The notes: generated by a model not told the origin, from the letters alone. DNA of 64,000 nt from Yokenella regensburgei ATCC 49455 (GCF_000735455.1 NZ_JMPS01000044.1:62001-126000); one strand, 5' to 3'; shown: positions 8,927 to 19,203, numbered from the stretch's first letter. Translations and numbers: made by a program.

Positions 8927-9922
8927 ATGGAGCTGCTCTGCCCTGCCGGAAACCTCCCGGCGCTTAAGGCGGCCATTGAGAACGGCGCAGATGCCGTCTA
9001 CATCGGGCTGAAGGATGACACCAACGCCCGTCACTTTGCCGGCCTTAACTTCACCGAAAAGAAACTGCAGGAAGCCGTCAGCTTTGTGCATCAACATCGC
9101 CGTAAGCTACACATTGCCATTAATACCTTCGCGCATCCGGACGGTTACGCCCGCTGGCAGCGTGCGGTAGATATGGCCGCGCAGCTGGGTGCCGATGCCC
9201 TTATCCTTGCCGATATCGCCATGCTTGAGTATGCCGCAGAACGCTATCCGCATATTGAGCGTCATGTCTCCGTTCAGGCATCTGCCACCAACGAAGAGGC
9301 GGTGCGTTTCTATCATCGCAACTTTGACGTGGCGCGCGTCGTGCTCCCCCGCGTACTGTCCATCCATCAGGTTAAGCAACTGGCACGCGTTACGCCAGTG
9401 CCGCTGGAGGTCTTTGCTTTCGGCAGCCTGTGTATTATGGCGGAAGGTCGCTGCTACCTTTCCTCTTATCTGACGGGCGAATCCCCCAACACCGTGGGTG
9501 CCTGTTCACCTGCCCGCTATGTGCGCTGGCAGCAAACGCCACAGGGGCTTGAATCACGCCTCAATGAGGTGTTGATCGACCGCTATCAGGATGGTGAAAA
9601 CGCCGGTTATCCGACGCTGTGCAAAGGACGCTATCTGGTCGACGGTGAGCGCTATCATGCGCTGGAAGAGCCCACCAGCCTGAACACGCTTGAGCTACTG
9701 CCTGAGCTGCTGGCAGCCAACATCGCCTCGGTGAAAATTGAGGGGCGTCAGCGCAGCCCGGCCTACGTGAGCCAGGTCGCGAAAGTGTGGCGTCAGGCTA
9801 TCGATCGCTGCAAAGCAAATCCACAAAACTTCGTTCCCGAGTCGGCCTGGATGGAGACGCTCGGTTCAATGTCGGAAGGCAGCCAGACAACGCTCGGCGC
9901 CTATCACCGCAAGTGGCAGTAG
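8927..9922 (+). CDS. ubiU: Oxygen-independent ubiquinone hydroxylation subunit UbiU
   Basis: UbiU (YhbU) is a U32-family protein that with UbiV carries out the three ring hydroxylations of ubiquinone synthesis when oxygen is absent, taking oxygen from prephenate. The 331 residues match E. coli. The four [4Fe-4S] ligands are in place: Cys169 and Cys176 in GSLCIMAEGRC, Cys193 in VGACSPAR, and a fourth in PTLCKGRY near 232. The gene starts at ATG 8927 after AGGAAA and is followed 8 bp later by ubiV, so the pair forms a heterodimer-encoding operon. Confidence 0.95.
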   Translation: MELLCPAGNLPALKAAIENGADAVYIGLKDDTNARHFAGLNFTEKKLQEAVSFVHQHRRKLHIAINTFAHPDGYARWQRAVDMAAQLGADALILADIAMLEYAAERYPHIERHVSVQASATNEEAVRFYHRNFDVARVVLPRVLSIHQVKQLARVTPVPLEVFAFGSLCIMAEGRCYLSSYLTGESPNTVGACSPARYVRWQQTPQGLESRLNEVLIDRYQDGENAGYPTLCKGRYLVDGERYHALEEPTSLNTLELLPELLAANIASVKIEGRQRSPAYVSQVAKVWRQAIDRCKANPQNFVPESAWMETLGSMSEGSQTTLGAYHRKWQ

Positions 9923-9930
9923 GAAACGTG

Positions 9931-10809
9931 ATGAAATATTCCTTAGGACCGGTGCTCTATTACTGGTCAAAAGAGACGCTGGAAGATTTCTACCAGCAGG
10001 CGGCGAACAGCAGCGCCGACGTCATTTATCTGGGCGAAGCGGTATGCAGCAAGCGCCGTGCGACCAAAACCGGCGACTGGCTGGATATGGCTAAAAGCCT
10101 TGCGACCAGCGGCAAACAGGTGGTGCTTTCCACCCTCGCGCTGGTACAGGCATCGTCGGAGCTCGGCGAGCTGAAACGCTATGTCGATAATGGCGATTTT
10201 CTGCTTGAAGCCAGCGACCTCGGCGTGGTGAACCTCTGCGCCGAGCGCAAGCTGCCGTTCGTGGCGGGCCATGCGTTGAACTGCTATAACGCGGTCACCC
10301 TGCGCCTGCTGCTAAAACAGGGTATGGTGCGCTGGTGCATGCCGGTTGAGCTCTCCCGCGACTGGCTGGCAAACCTGCTTACTCAGTGCGATGAACTCGG
10401 CATCCGTAACCAGTTCGAAGTGGAAGTACTGAGCTATGGTCATCTGCCGCTGGCTTACTCCGCCCGTTGCTTTACCGCACGTTCAGAAGACAAGCCAAAG
10501 GATGAGTGCGAAACCTGCTGTATTAAGTACCCGAACGGTCGCAGCATGCTGTCGCAGGAAAACCAGCAGGTGTTTGTGCTCAATGGCATTCAGACCATGA
10601 GCGGTTATGTCTATAACCTGGGCAACGAGCTGGCTTCGATGCACGGCCTGGTTGATATGGTACGTCTGTCGCCGCTTGGCACTGATACCTTTGCGATGCT
10701 TGACGCCTTCCGCGCCAATGAAAATGGCACAGCACCGTTGTCGCTCGCACCGCACAGCGACTGCAACGGTTACTGGAAACGCCTTGCCGGCCTGGAGTTG
10801 CAGGCCTGA
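9931..10809 (+). CDS. ubiV: Oxygen-independent ubiquinone hydroxylation subunit UbiV
   Basis: UbiV (YhbV) is the partner of UbiU, also of the U32 family and carrying a [4Fe-4S] cluster. Cys39 (GEAVC) and the cluster CFTARSEDKPKDECETCC near residues 180-197 hold the ligands. The start at ATG 9931 (MKYSLGPVLYYW) gives 292 residues, the family length; GTG three bases upstream is a possible alternative. Longer readings run back through ubiU in another frame and were not used. An AGGAAA precedes the start. Confidence 0.95.
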   Translation: MKYSLGPVLYYWSKETLEDFYQQAANSSADVIYLGEAVCSKRRATKTGDWLDMAKSLATSGKQVVLSTLALVQASSELGELKRYVDNGDFLLEASDLGVVNLCAERKLPFVAGHALNCYNAVTLRLLLKQGMVRWCMPVELSRDWLANLLTQCDELGIRNQFEVEVLSYGHLPLAYSARCFTARSEDKPKDECETCCIKYPNGRSMLSQENQQVFVLNGIQTMSGYVYNLGNELASMHGLVDMVRLSPLGTDTFAMLDAFRANENGTAPLSLAPHSDCNGYWKRLAGLELQA

Positions 10810-10814
10810 TAAAA

Positions 10815-10884
10815 GCTCACTTTGTTAACAGCTTTCGCTAATCTTTAATGCAGTATTGCAGGATTATCCGGTAACAAAGTGAGC
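10815..10884 (+). promoter_or_regulatory. Long inverted repeat covering the yhbW ribosome binding site
   Basis: GCTCACTTTGTTA (10815-10827) and its exact complement (10872-10884) form a 13-bp stem. Inside it TAATC/GATTA and TGCA/TGCA can pair as well, giving one long imperfect hairpin. The right arm holds the purine-rich Shine-Dalgarno and ends 4 nt before the yhbW ATG. In RNA this would hide the yhbW start; as DNA it could be an operator. The sequence does not say which. Confidence 0.6.
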
Positions 10885-10888
10885 CGTT

Positions 10889-11896
10889 ATGACTGATAAA
10901 ACCGTTACGTTTTCGGTGCTGGATCTGGCGCCGATCCCCGAAGGATCCTCCGCAAAGGAGGCCTTCTCTCACTCTCTCGATTTAGCGCGCCTGGCCGAAA
11001 AGCGTGGTTATCACCGCTACTGGCTGGCAGAACACCATAATATGGTGGGGATCGCCAGCGCCGCGACCTCCGTACTGATTGGCTACCTGGCAGCGAATAC
11101 CACCACGCTGCATTTGGGTTCCGGTGGCGTCATGCTGCCCAACCACTCGCCTCTGGTGATTGCCGAGCAGTTTGGCACTCTGAACACCCTGTATCCCGGC
11201 CGTATCGATTTAGGTCTTGGTCGTGCGCCAGGCAGCGATCAGCGCACCATGATGGCACTGCGCCGCCACATGAGCGGCGACATCGACAACTTCCCGCGCG
11301 ATGTCGCCGAGCTGGTCGACTGGTTCGACGCGGTAGATCCGAACCCCCACGTTCGTCCGGTCCCTGGTTATGGGGAAAAAATCCCGGTGTGGCTGCTGGG
11401 CTCCAGCCTCTACAGCGCGCAGCTGGCAGCTCAGCTTGGCCTACCCTTCGCCTTCGCCTCACACTTCGCGCCGGATATGCTGCACCAGGCGCTGCATCTC
11501 TACCGTACCCACTTCAAACCTTCCGCACGGATGGAAAAACCGTATGCCATGGTGTGCATCAATATCATCGCCGCCGACAGCAACCGCGACGCGGAATTCC
11601 TGTTCACCTCGATGCAGCAGGCGTTCGTGAAGCTACGTCGTGGTGAAACCGGGCAGCTGCCGCCGCCGGTGGAGAATATGCACCAGCTGTGGTCTGCATC
11701 AGAGCAATACGGCGTGCAGCAGGCGCTCAGCATGTCGCTGGTTGGCGATAAAGCAAAGATACGCCATGGGCTGGAGTCAGTGCTGCGCGAAACCCAGGCC
11801 GATGAGATTATGGTTAACGGGCAGATATTCGATCATCAGGCCCGTTTGCATTCGTTTGATTTGGCGATGCAGGTGCGTGAGGAGATGGCGGGTTAG
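10889..11896 (+). CDS. yhbW: Luciferase-like flavin monooxygenase YhbW
   Basis: YhbW is a 335-residue member of the bacterial luciferase-like monooxygenase family, with the TIM-barrel signatures [33 protein letters not shown] and DLGLGRAPG. Such enzymes use reduced flavin and oxygen, but the substrate here is unknown. It follows ubiUV in the same direction. Its Shine-Dalgarno lies inside a long hairpin (10815-10884), so read-through translation from the ubiUV transcript may be controlled. Pairing an oxygen-using enzyme with an anaerobic operon is odd, and a separate promoter is likely. Confidence 0.88.
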   Translation: MTDKTVTFSVLDLAPIPEGSSAKEAFSHSLDLARLAEKRGYHRYWLAEHHNMVGIASAATSVLIGYLAANTTTLHLGSGGVMLPNHSPLVIAEQFGTLNTLYPGRIDLGLGRAPGSDQRTMMALRRHMSGDIDNFPRDVAELVDWFDAVDPNPHVRPVPGYGEKIPVWLLGSSLYSAQLAAQLGLPFAFASHFAPDMLHQALHLYRTHFKPSARMEKPYAMVCINIIAADSNRDAEFLFTSMQQAFVKLRRGETGQLPPPVENMHQLWSASEQYGVQQALSMSLVGDKAKIRHGLESVLRETQADEIMVNGQIFDHQARLHSFDLAMQVREEMAG

Positions 11897-11903
11897 TGTT
11901 GTT

Positions 11904-11974
11904 TGCCCGGTGGCGCTACGCTTACCGGGCCTACAAGATAGCCAGGCCGGATAAGGCGCAGCCGCATCCGGCAT
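11904..11974. repeat. REP (BIME-type) palindrome pair
   Basis: Two palindromic units lie head to tail: GCCCGGTGGCGCTACGCTTA with its closing arm at 11905-11930, and a unit from GGCCGGATAAGGCGCAGCC to ATCCGGCA at 11944-11973. They fill the gap between the convergent yhbW and mtr. Such units bind gyrase or IHF and stabilise mRNA 3' ends. Confidence 0.85.
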
Positions 11975-11980
11975 AATCTT

Positions 11981-13225
11981 CTACTGGTAAACAGGCAGCA
12001 GATTAAAGCTCGACAGGAAATGCACCACCACGTTACCGATACCAAACACGAGGATCAGCGCAATCATCGGCTTACCACCCCACACGCGGAACTGCGGGCT
12101 GCCAAAGCGTTTACGTGATGCGCGAGCCAGCAGCGCCGGAACAATGGCAGCCCAGATGGTTGCCGCCAGTCCTGCATAGCCAATGGCATACAGGAAGCCG
12201 TTCGGCCACAGCAGACCACCGACGATCGGCGGCAGGAAGGTCAGCAGCGCGGTTTTGAAACGCCCCAGCGGAGAATCGTCAAACTTGAACAGGTCTGCCA
12301 GGTAATCAAACAGCCCCAGCGTTACGCCAAGGAACGAACTTGCTACGGCGAAGTTTGAGAACACGACCAACAGCAGATCCAGGCTACGGCTGTTCAGTAC
12401 GCCGCTCAGCGCCTGTACCAGCACATCGATGTTACCGCCCTTCTGCGCAATACCGATAAACTCCGGACGCGGAATGTTACCCATTGTCCCCAGCAACCAC
12501 ACCACGTACAGCGCCAGTGCCAGCAACGTGCCATACACCAGGCATTTCACGATGGTACGAGGATCTTTGCCATAGTATTTCATCAGGCTTGGAACGTTGC
12601 CGTGATAGCCAAATGAGGCCAGACAGAATGGCAGCGTCATCAGCAGGTAAGGCATGTACGAAGTATTTGCTTCTGCGACGTTCAGCAGCGTAGCGGGCTG
12701 CACGTGCCCAAGCAGGCTACCGAAGGTCAGGAAGAAGGTAATCACTTTTGCACCCAGTACGATAGCCGTCATTCGGCTCACCGCTTTGGTGCTTAACCAG
12801 ACGATAAAGGCCACCAGCAGCGCAAAGCCAAAACCGGCTGCCCGTGCCGGAACGTTCAGCGACATCTCGCTAAAGGTGTGATGCAGAATCGAACCACTCG
12901 CAGAGATATACGCGTAGGTCAGGATGTAGAGTACAAAGGCAATGGAAATGCCGTTCACTACGTTCCAGACGTTGCCCAGCAGATCTTTGGTGATGGTGTC
13001 AAAGCTTGAACCAATGCGGTAGTTGAGGTTCGCTTCAAGGATCATCAGCCCCGAATGCAGCATACAGAACCAGGTAAAAACCAGCGCCGCCAGCGACCAG
13101 AAGAACCAGCTGCCCGCCATCACCACAGGCAGAGAGAACATGCCTGCACCGATAATGGTGCCGCCGATAATTACCACACCGCCAATGAGTGACGGTCGGG
13201 TTGCTGTGGTCGTGAGTGTTGCCAT
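11981..13225 (-). CDS. mtr: High-affinity tryptophan permease Mtr
   Basis: Mtr is an inner-membrane proton-driven tryptophan importer of the HAAAP family. The protein has 414 residues, the E. coli length, with about eleven membrane helices and the family N-terminus [21 protein letters not shown]. The paralogues TnaB and TyrP are similar; full-length likeness, the position after deaD and the TrpR-type operator upstream favour Mtr. The promoter region contains sites for TrpR (13273-13290) and probably TyrR (13330-13347), which in E. coli repress and activate the gene. Confidence 0.95.
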   Translation of the reverse strand: MATLTTTATRPSLIGGVVIIGGTIIGAGMFSLPVVMAGSWFFWSLAALVFTWFCMLHSGLMILEANLNYRIGSSFDTITKDLLGNVWNVVNGISIAFVLYILTYAYISASGSILHHTFSEMSLNVPARAAGFGFALLVAFIVWLSTKAVSRMTAIVLGAKVITFFLTFGSLLGHVQPATLLNVAEANTSYMPYLLMTLPFCLASFGYHGNVPSLMKYYGKDPRTIVKCLVYGTLLALALYVVWLLGTMGNIPRPEFIGIAQKGGNIDVLVQALSGVLNSRSLDLLLVVFSNFAVASSFLGVTLGLFDYLADLFKFDDSPLGRFKTALLTFLPPIVGGLLWPNGFLYAIGYAGLAATIWAAIVPALLARASRKRFGSPQFRVWGGKPMIALILVFGIGNVVVHFLSSFNLLPVYQ

Positions 13226-13272
13226 GCGGGCCAGTCTCCAGGAAATTCATTCATCCGATAACGTGACGCACT

Positions 13273-13290
13273 GTACCAGTACACGAGTAC
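13273..13290 (-). promoter_or_regulatory. TrpR operator of mtr
   Basis: GTACTCGTGTACTGGTAC on the minus strand fits the TrpR operator pattern of GTAC-rich half-sites and closely resembles the known E. coli mtr operator. It lies about 50 bp upstream of the mtr start, where it would block the promoter when tryptophan is plentiful. Confidence 0.75.
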
Positions 13291-13299
13291 AAATGGAAT

Positions 13300-13331
13300 A
13301 AAAAAAGCCCCAATCATCAAGATCGGGGCTG
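13300..13331 (-). terminator. Intrinsic terminator of deaD
   Basis: AGCCCCGATC and GATTGGGGCT form a 10-bp stem with a TTGAT loop and one G-U pair, followed on the minus strand by seven T residues. It ends the deaD transcript just ahead of the mtr promoter. Confidence 0.9.
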
Positions 13332-13347
13332 TATATTTTACTTTACG
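13330..13347 (-). promoter_or_regulatory. Probable TyrR box upstream of mtr
   Basis: CGTAAA-N6-TATACA on the minus strand matches the TyrR consensus TGTAAA-N6-TTTACA at ten of twelve positions. It lies about 50 bp upstream of the TrpR operator, a fitting place for activation of mtr. Confidence 0.5.
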
Positions 13348-13375
13348 TCAATAAACGCAGGTTTTTACGCGGCGA

Positions 13376-15304
13376 TTATGCGTCACGACGACGGCTGCTG
13401 CCGTTGTCATCACGACGCGGAGCGCGCGGAGCACCATTGTCATCACGACGCTGACCGCGATGGCCTTCGCGACGTTCGCCGGAGAAGCGACGACCTTCGC
13501 CACCACGACCGCCTTCACGGCCGCCTTCACGACGTTCGCCACCGAAACCACGACCACCGCCACGACGCTCACCGCCACGGTCCGGACGCGGTTGCGCGTC
13601 GCCCAGCAGCTGCATGTTCATCGGCTTGTTCAGGATGCGGGTGCGAGTAAAGTGCTGCAGTACTTCGCCCGGCATACCTTTCGGCAGTTCGATAGTGGAG
13701 TGAGAGCCAAACAGCTTGATGTTACCGATGTAACGGCTGCTGATGTCGCCTTCGTTGGCAATCGCGCCCACGATGTGACGAACTTCAACACCATCATCAC
13801 GGCCCACTTCAATGCGGTACAGTTCCATATCGCCAACGTCACGACGCTCGCGACGCGGACGGTCTTCACCACCACGCTCCGGACGATCGCCACGCGGACC
13901 ACGATCGTTACGATCGCCACGACGTTCGAAACGATCGTCACGGTCACGGAACTCACGCTTCGGACGCATCGGCGCATCTGGCGGCAGGATCAGCGGACGT
14001 TCGCCCTGTGCCATCTTCAGCAGAGCGGCAGCCAGCGTTTCCACATCCATCTCTTCGCCTTCAGCGGTCGGCTGAATTTTCGCGAGCAGTGCACGGTACT
14101 GGTCGAGATCGCTGCTTTCCAGCTGCTGCTGAACTTTAGCGGCAAATTTCTCCAGACGGCGTTTGCCCAGCAGTTCTGCGTTCGGCAGTTCTACTTCCGG
14201 AATGGTCAGCTTCATCAGACGTTCGATGTTACGCAGCAGACGACGCTCGCGGTTCTCAACGAACAGCAGCGCACGGCCAGCACGACCCGCACGGCCGGTA
14301 CGACCGATACGGTGAACGTAGGATTCGGTATCCATCGGGATATCGTAGTTAACGACCAGGCTGATACGCTCAACGTCCAGGCCACGTGCCGCAACGTCGG
14401 TTGCGATCAGGATGTCCAGACGACCGTCTTTCAGGCGATCCAGGGTCTGCTCACGCAGGGACTGGTTCATGTCACCGTTCAGTGCAGCGCTGTTGTAACC
14501 GCTACGCTCCAGGGCTTCAGCCACTTCCAGGGTCGCGTTTTTGGTACGAACGAAGATAATCGCCGCATCAAAATCTTCTGCTTCCAGGAAACGAACCAGC
14601 GCTTCGTTTTTACGCATGCCGTACACAGTCCAGTAGCTCTGGCTGATGTCCGGGCGAGTGGTTACGCTTGACTGAATGCGCACTTCCTGCGGCTCTTTCA
14701 TGAAGCGGCGGGTAATGCGACGGATAGCTTCCGGCATAGTTGCAGAGAACAGTGCGGTCTGATGACCGTCCGGGATCTCCGCCATAATGGTTTCTACGTC
14801 TTCGATGAAGCCCATGCGCAGCATTTCGTCAGCTTCATCCAGCACCAGACCGCTCAGTTTGGAGAGATCCAGGGTGCCACGTTTCAGGTGATCCAGCAGA
14901 CGACCCGGCGTACCGACGACGATCTGCGGCCCCTGGCGCAGTGCGCGCAGCTGCACGTCATAACGCTGGCCGCCGTACAGGGCAACCACGTTTACGCCGC
15001 GCATATGTTTAGAGAAGTCCGTCATTGCTTCAGCAACCTGAACCGCCAGTTCGCGGGTCGGTGCCAGCACCAGAATTTGTGGTGCTTTCAGTTCCGGATC
15101 AAGATTGTTAAGCAGCGGAAGAGAGAACGCTGCAGTTTTTCCGCTCCCGGTCTGGGCCATACCCAGAACGTCGCGGCCGCCCAGCAGATGCGGGATACAC
15201 TCTGCCTGGATCGGGGATGGTTTTTCGTAACCCAGATCGTTGAGTGCTTCAAGGATAGTTGGTTTCAGACCCAGATCTGCAAAAGTGGTTTCGAATTCAG
15301 CCAT
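13376..15304 (-). CDS. deaD: Cold-shock DEAD-box RNA helicase DeaD (CsdA)
   Basis: DeaD unwinds RNA in the cold, helps 50S subunit assembly and works with RNases in mRNA decay. The helicase core shows AQTGSGKT (motif I), VLDEADEML (DEAD), FSATMP and [11 protein letters not shown] in order. A central RNA-binding domain follows ([35 protein letters not shown]). The basic tail is expanded with RGG- and GGERREGG-like repeats, giving 642 residues against 629 in E. coli. I start at ATG 15304 (MAEFETTF), which overlaps the end of yrbN; an in-frame extension to 15352 runs through yrbN and is unlikely. Confidence 0.95.
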   Translation of the reverse strand: MAEFETTFADLGLKPTILEALNDLGYEKPSPIQAECIPHLLGGRDVLGMAQTGSGKTAAFSLPLLNNLDPELKAPQILVLAPTRELAVQVAEAMTDFSKHMRGVNVVALYGGQRYDVQLRALRQGPQIVVGTPGRLLDHLKRGTLDLSKLSGLVLDEADEMLRMGFIEDVETIMAEIPDGHQTALFSATMPEAIRRITRRFMKEPQEVRIQSSVTTRPDISQSYWTVYGMRKNEALVRFLEAEDFDAAIIFVRTKNATLEVAEALERSGYNSAALNGDMNQSLREQTLDRLKDGRLDILIATDVAARGLDVERISLVVNYDIPMDTESYVHRIGRTGRAGRAGRALLFVENRERRLLRNIERLMKLTIPEVELPNAELLGKRRLEKFAAKVQQQLESSDLDQYRALLAKIQPTAEGEEMDVETLAAALLKMAQGERPLILPPDAPMRPKREFRDRDDRFERRGDRNDRGPRGDRPERGGEDRPRRERRDVGDMELYRIEVGRDDGVEVRHIVGAIANEGDISSRYIGNIKLFGSHSTIELPKGMPGEVLQHFTRTRILNKPMNMQLLGDAQPRPDRGGERRGGGRGFGGERREGGREGGRGGEGRRFSGERREGHRGQRRDDNGAPRAPRRDDNGSSRRRDA

Positions 15305-15377
15305 GTAGTACGTGTGCCTCAATATGAATGGCGGCCAGTCTACATAACTCATCGTGAAAAATTACGGCAATTTTCAT
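15297..15377 (-). CDS. yrbN: Small protein YrbN upstream of deaD
   Basis: A 26-codon reading frame starts at ATG 15377 and ends in TGA at 15297-15299, inside codons 2-3 of deaD. The peptide contains the core [11 protein letters not shown], which I recall from the 26-residue E. coli YrbN found in the same place. Its function is unknown. The overlap with the deaD start suggests that YrbN translation is coupled to, or regulates, DeaD translation, perhaps in the cold. It is too short for most gene finders. Confidence 0.8.
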   Translation of the reverse strand: MKIAVIFHDELCRLAAIHIEAHVLHG

Positions 15378-15482
15378 TGAAAAGTGTGAACCGGCTCAAA
15401 TTAGTTGAATTAACGAACAATAAAGCCCTCACCCGTTAAGGTGATGGCAATCAAAAAGATTTCGGGCTGATTTGTTCGTCAG

Positions 15483-16367
15483 CTATTGCTGGTCCGATTC
15501 TGCCAGGTCATCTTGCTCCTGGCCCAAGAGCGACAATTCCAACAATGCGTATCGGTGCTCAACAAAGTTATGAACGTTGTTAGCAACCGCCAGTTTGAAC
15601 AGTGCCGTAGCGCTGTCCTTATCCCCCAGACTTAGGTAGTACTTACCTAAATAGAAGTTGGTTTCACTGAGATGCTCAGCGAGCGAGGTGTTATCCGTTG
15701 CGTCCGCCTTCAGTTTTTCCATCAGCGTTGCTTCGCTAATGTCACCGAGGTAGAACTCGACAATGTTCCATCCCCATTGTTCTTTATCCGACTTCTCGAA
15801 GCGCTGTTTCAGTGCTTCACGTGCCTGCTTCTCATCGAGCTTCCGCTCAACGATGTAAAGCCACAGGCTTCGGAAAGGATCATTGGGATCGTCTTGATAA
15901 AACGCCAGCAGATCATCTTGCGCTAACTTAGTGCGACCGCCGTAATACAGTGCGATGCCGCGATTTAAGTACGCGTAATTGTAAGTTGGATCAAGCTCAA
16001 GTACAGAATCAAACGCTTCATAGGCAGCATCAAAATTGCCTGCCTGCGTTAAATAAATGCCTAAGTAATTGAATACTTCAGGCATATCCGGTCGAATGGC
16101 CAGCGCTTGTGAAAAATCATTACGCGCTAGTGCCCTCAGACCGAGACTATCATACAACACTCCGCGCTCATATAAAAGCTGTGCGCGTTCGTCATCGGTT
16201 AAAGCCCGACTGGCAAGAATTTGTTCCATGCGTGCCAGAATCACTTCTTGCTGTAAAGTCGGTTGCAGTGGCACTGCGAGGACTTCACTCTTCCGCCAGG
16301 AGGAATTACTGCATCCTGCCAGCGTGAGTGCTGTCGCAACGAAACACCAGCGCAAAAAAGGCTTCAT
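15483..16367 (-). CDS. nlpI: TPR lipoprotein NlpI
   Basis: NlpI is an outer-membrane lipoprotein that acts as adaptor for the protease Prc and for peptidoglycan endopeptidases such as MepS. The start at ATG 16367 gives 294 residues, identical in length to E. coli, with lipobox LAGC at residues 16-19. Tetratricopeptide repeats follow, for example [20 protein letters not shown] and [20 protein letters not shown]. An in-frame extension to 16475 lacks a signal peptide at the right place. It lies downstream of pnp and upstream of yrbN-deaD. Confidence 0.95.
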   Translation of the reverse strand: MKPFLRWCFVATALTLAGCSNSSWRKSEVLAVPLQPTLQQEVILARMEQILASRALTDDERAQLLYERGVLYDSLGLRALARNDFSQALAIRPDMPEVFNYLGIYLTQAGNFDAAYEAFDSVLELDPTYNYAYLNRGIALYYGGRTKLAQDDLLAFYQDDPNDPFRSLWLYIVERKLDEKQAREALKQRFEKSDKEQWGWNIVEFYLGDISEATLMEKLKADATDNTSLAEHLSETNFYLGKYYLSLGDKDSATALFKLAVANNVHNFVEHRYALLELSLLGQEQDDLAESDQQ

Positions 16368-16444
16368 TTCCCACTCCCGAAGACAACAATTGGATGAACG
16401 TCCTGTTCCCCGGTTGCTAACAAGGCATCCTGCCGGGTCAATAC

Positions 16445-16466
16445 GCCCTCTGCCGAAGCAGAGGGC
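16445..16466 (-). terminator. Stem-loop after pnp
   Basis: GCCCTCTGC and GCAGAGGGC form a 9-bp perfect stem around a TTCG loop on the minus strand, starting 11 bp past the pnp stop. There is no T-run, so it more likely protects the pnp 3' end or partly attenuates nlpI than stops transcription. Confidence 0.6.
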
Positions 16467-16477
16467 AAATGGCAACC

Positions 16478-18613
16478 TTACTCGCCCTGTTCCGCGGCCG
16501 GAGCTTCCGGCGCGGCAGCAGGCTGAGACTGCTCGGTTGCTTCTTTGATGCTCAGACGTACGCGGCCCTGGCGATCGACTTCCAGAACTTTAACCGGTAC
16601 TTCCTGGCCCATCTGCAGGTAATCGGTCACTTTCTCTACGCGCTTATCAGCGATCTGAGAGATGTGAACCAGACCTTCTTTACCGCCACCGATGGCAACG
16701 AACGCGCCAAAGTCAACGATACGGGTCACTTTACCATTATAGATACGACCTACTTCGATCTCTGCAGTAATTTCTTCGATACGACGAATCGCGTGCTGCG
16801 CTTTGTCGCCATCGGTTGCTGCGATCTTCACGGTACCGTCATCTTCGATTTCGATGGTGGTGCCGGTTTCTTCGGTCAGGGCACGGATAACAGAACCGCC
16901 TTTACCGATAACGTCTTTGATCTTGTCCGGATTGATCTTGATGGTGTGAATACGCGGAGCGAATTCAGAGATATCACCGCGCGGTGCGTTGATAGCCTGT
17001 TCCATCACGCCCAGGATGTGCAGACGCGCACCTTTAGCCTGGTTCAGAGCAACCTGCATGATCTCTTTAGTGATACCTTCAATTTTGATATCCATCTGCA
17101 GCGCAGAGATACCTTCGCGGGAACCCGCTACTTTGAAGTCCATATCGCCCAGGTGATCTTCGTCGCCCAGGATGTCAGACAGAACAACAAAGTTGTCGCC
17201 TTCTTTCACCAGACCCATCGCGATACCCGCAACGGCGGCTTTCACCGGAACGCCCGCGTCCATCAGTGCCAGAGAAGCACCACACACGGAAGCCATGGAA
17301 GAAGAACCGTTAGATTCGGTGATTTCGGAAACCACACGAACGGTGTACGGGAATTCATCCGCAGTCGGCATCACTGCCAGCACACCACGTTTCGCCAGAC
17401 GACCGTGACCAATTTCACGACGCTTCGGCGAACCAACCATACCGGTCTCACCAACGGAGTACGGAGGGAAGTTGTAGTGGAACAGGAAGCTGTCAGTACG
17501 CTCGCCCATGATTTCGTCGATGATCTGTGCATCGCGGGCAGTACCCAGCGTTGCGGTGACCAGCGCCTGAGTTTCACCACGGGTGAACAGTGCGGAACCG
17601 TGAGTACGCGGCAGCACGCCAGTACGGACGTCCAGACCACGGATCATGTCTTTTTCACGACCATCGATACGCGGCTCGCCGGCCAGAACGCGGCTACGAA
17701 CGACGTTTTTCTCGATAGCGTGCAGAATTTCGCCGAGCTCGTTAGCGTCCAGCGCTTCGTCTTCAGCAACCAGGGTCGCGATAACTTCAGATTTGATTGA
17801 ATCAACCTGAGCGTAACGTTCCTGTTTGTCGGTGATGCGGTAAGCATCGCTCAGACGGGATTCAGCCAGGGCTGCAACGCGCGCGTTCAGTGCGGCGTCA
17901 ACCACTTCCGGCTGCCAGTCCCAACGCGGTTTACCGGCTTCTTTCACCAGATCGTTGATGTTCTGGATAACAATCTGCTGCTGCTCGTGGCCAAAGACCA
18001 CCGCGCCCAGCATCTGGTCTTCGCTCAGCAGTTCAGCTTCGGATTCAACCATCAGGACAGCGGCTTCAGTACCGGCAACAACCAGATCCAGTTTGCTGGA
18101 AACCAGCTCTTCTTTGGTTGGGTTCAGTACGTACTGGTCGTTGATGTAACCAACGCGAGCAGCACCGATTGGGCCGTTGAACGGAATGCCGGACAGAGAC
18201 AGCGCGGCGGAAGCACCGATCATCGCCACGATATCCGGGTTAACCTGCGGGTTAACGGAAACCACGGTCGCGATAACCTGAACTTCGTTCACGAAACCTT
18301 CCGGGAACAGCGGGCGAACCGGGCGGTCAATCAGACGCGCGATCAGGGTTTCGCCTTCGCTCGGACGGCCTTCACGACGGAAGAAACCACCCGGGATTTT
18401 ACCGGCAGCGTAGGTACGCTCCTGGTAGTTAACGGTCAGCGGGAAGAAGTCCTGACCCGGTTTAGCTTTTTTCTGGCCAACAACGGTAACGAATACCGCG
18501 GTGTCATCCATATTAACCATGACAGCAGCCGTTGCCTGGCGTGCCATCATGCCGGTTTCCAGAGTGACGGTATGTTGGCCGTACTGGAATTTACGAACGA
18601 TCGGATTAAGCAA
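16478..18613 (-). CDS. pnp: Polynucleotide phosphorylase
   Basis: PNPase degrades RNA 3' to 5' by phosphorolysis, forms a homotrimer and is the degradosome exonuclease; it also protects some sRNAs. The start is TTG 18613, as in E. coli, preceded by AAGGAT; this gives exactly 711 residues beginning [19 protein letters not shown]. Two RNase PH domains, then KH ([20 protein letters not shown], about 555-610) and S1 ([20 protein letters not shown], about 620-690) are visible, followed by a short Ala/Pro tail. The 5' leader has a long hairpin that would be the RNase III site used for autoregulation. Confidence 0.97.
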   Translation of the reverse strand: MLNPIVRKFQYGQHTVTLETGMMARQATAAVMVNMDDTAVFVTVVGQKKAKPGQDFFPLTVNYQERTYAAGKIPGGFFRREGRPSEGETLIARLIDRPVRPLFPEGFVNEVQVIATVVSVNPQVNPDIVAMIGASAALSLSGIPFNGPIGAARVGYINDQYVLNPTKEELVSSKLDLVVAGTEAAVLMVESEAELLSEDQMLGAVVFGHEQQQIVIQNINDLVKEAGKPRWDWQPEVVDAALNARVAALAESRLSDAYRITDKQERYAQVDSIKSEVIATLVAEDEALDANELGEILHAIEKNVVRSRVLAGEPRIDGREKDMIRGLDVRTGVLPRTHGSALFTRGETQALVTATLGTARDAQIIDEIMGERTDSFLFHYNFPPYSVGETGMVGSPKRREIGHGRLAKRGVLAVMPTADEFPYTVRVVSEITESNGSSSMASVCGASLALMDAGVPVKAAVAGIAMGLVKEGDNFVVLSDILGDEDHLGDMDFKVAGSREGISALQMDIKIEGITKEIMQVALNQAKGARLHILGVMEQAINAPRGDISEFAPRIHTIKINPDKIKDVIGKGGSVIRALTEETGTTIEIEDDGTVKIAATDGDKAQHAIRRIEEITAEIEVGRIYNGKVTRIVDFGAFVAIGGGKEGLVHISQIADKRVEKVTDYLQMGQEVPVKVLEVDRQGRVRLSIKEATEQSQPAAAPEAPAAEQGE

Positions 18614-18683
18614 AATAATATCCTTTACGTAGTTAAGGGGCAGCAAACCGCTTCGGGTATACCGCCCCATGCACCCGATCCTC

Positions 18684-18758
18684 TTGCATCCTCGCGACTA
18701 ATGACAACCCTAACCCGTCACGGGTGAAGCCTCTCATTAGCCGCGCGAACCTCTGCAA
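18684..18758 (-). promoter_or_regulatory. pnp leader hairpin, probable RNase III site
   Basis: CGCGACTAATGA (18693-18704) pairs with TCATTAGCCGCG (18734-18745) with one mismatch; outer TTGCA/TGCAA and inner ACCCG/CGGGT arms extend it. In E. coli RNase III cuts a leader hairpin like this and PNPase then removes the duplex to repress its own mRNA. Confidence 0.65.
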
Positions 18759-18815
18759 TGAAGATCATTTAAAGCAACAATACATTAGTTTCCAGTGAAT
18801 TGCTGCCATCGGCTT

Positions 18816-18847
18816 GAAAAAAGGGGCCATGAAGGCCCCTCTTTTTT
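18816..18847 (-). terminator. Bidirectional terminator after rpsO
   Basis: AGGGGCC and GGCCCCT form a 7-bp stem with a 5-nt loop. The minus strand continues with six T residues, so rpsO transcripts end here, with some read-through into pnp. The plus strand also has a T-run. Confidence 0.88.
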
Positions 18848-18861
18848 GAAACTCGCCAGAC

Positions 18862-19203
<342 letters not shown>

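Larger units (their letters stand above)
18674..18847 (+). ncRNA. sraG: Possible SraG sRNA, opposite the pnp leader
   Basis: E. coli encodes SraG (about 174 nt) between pnp and rpsO on the strand opposite to both. Here the plus strand ends in a good terminator (AGGGGCC stem, then CTCTTTTTTG) at 18822-18847, and counting back gives the start shown. I did not identify its promoter, so the 5' end is a guess and the call rests mainly on position. Confidence 0.35.

Noticed and set aside
13480-13600. Tandem-repeat-like or CRISPR-like pattern
   Set aside because: The repeats are the codons of the RGG tail of DeaD, unequal in length and without unique spacers.
13460-14671. 403-codon open frame opposite deaD
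   Set aside because: It is a mirror of deaD codon usage, has no family likeness or ribosome binding site, and is rich in Thr and Arg as expected for the antisense of such a gene.
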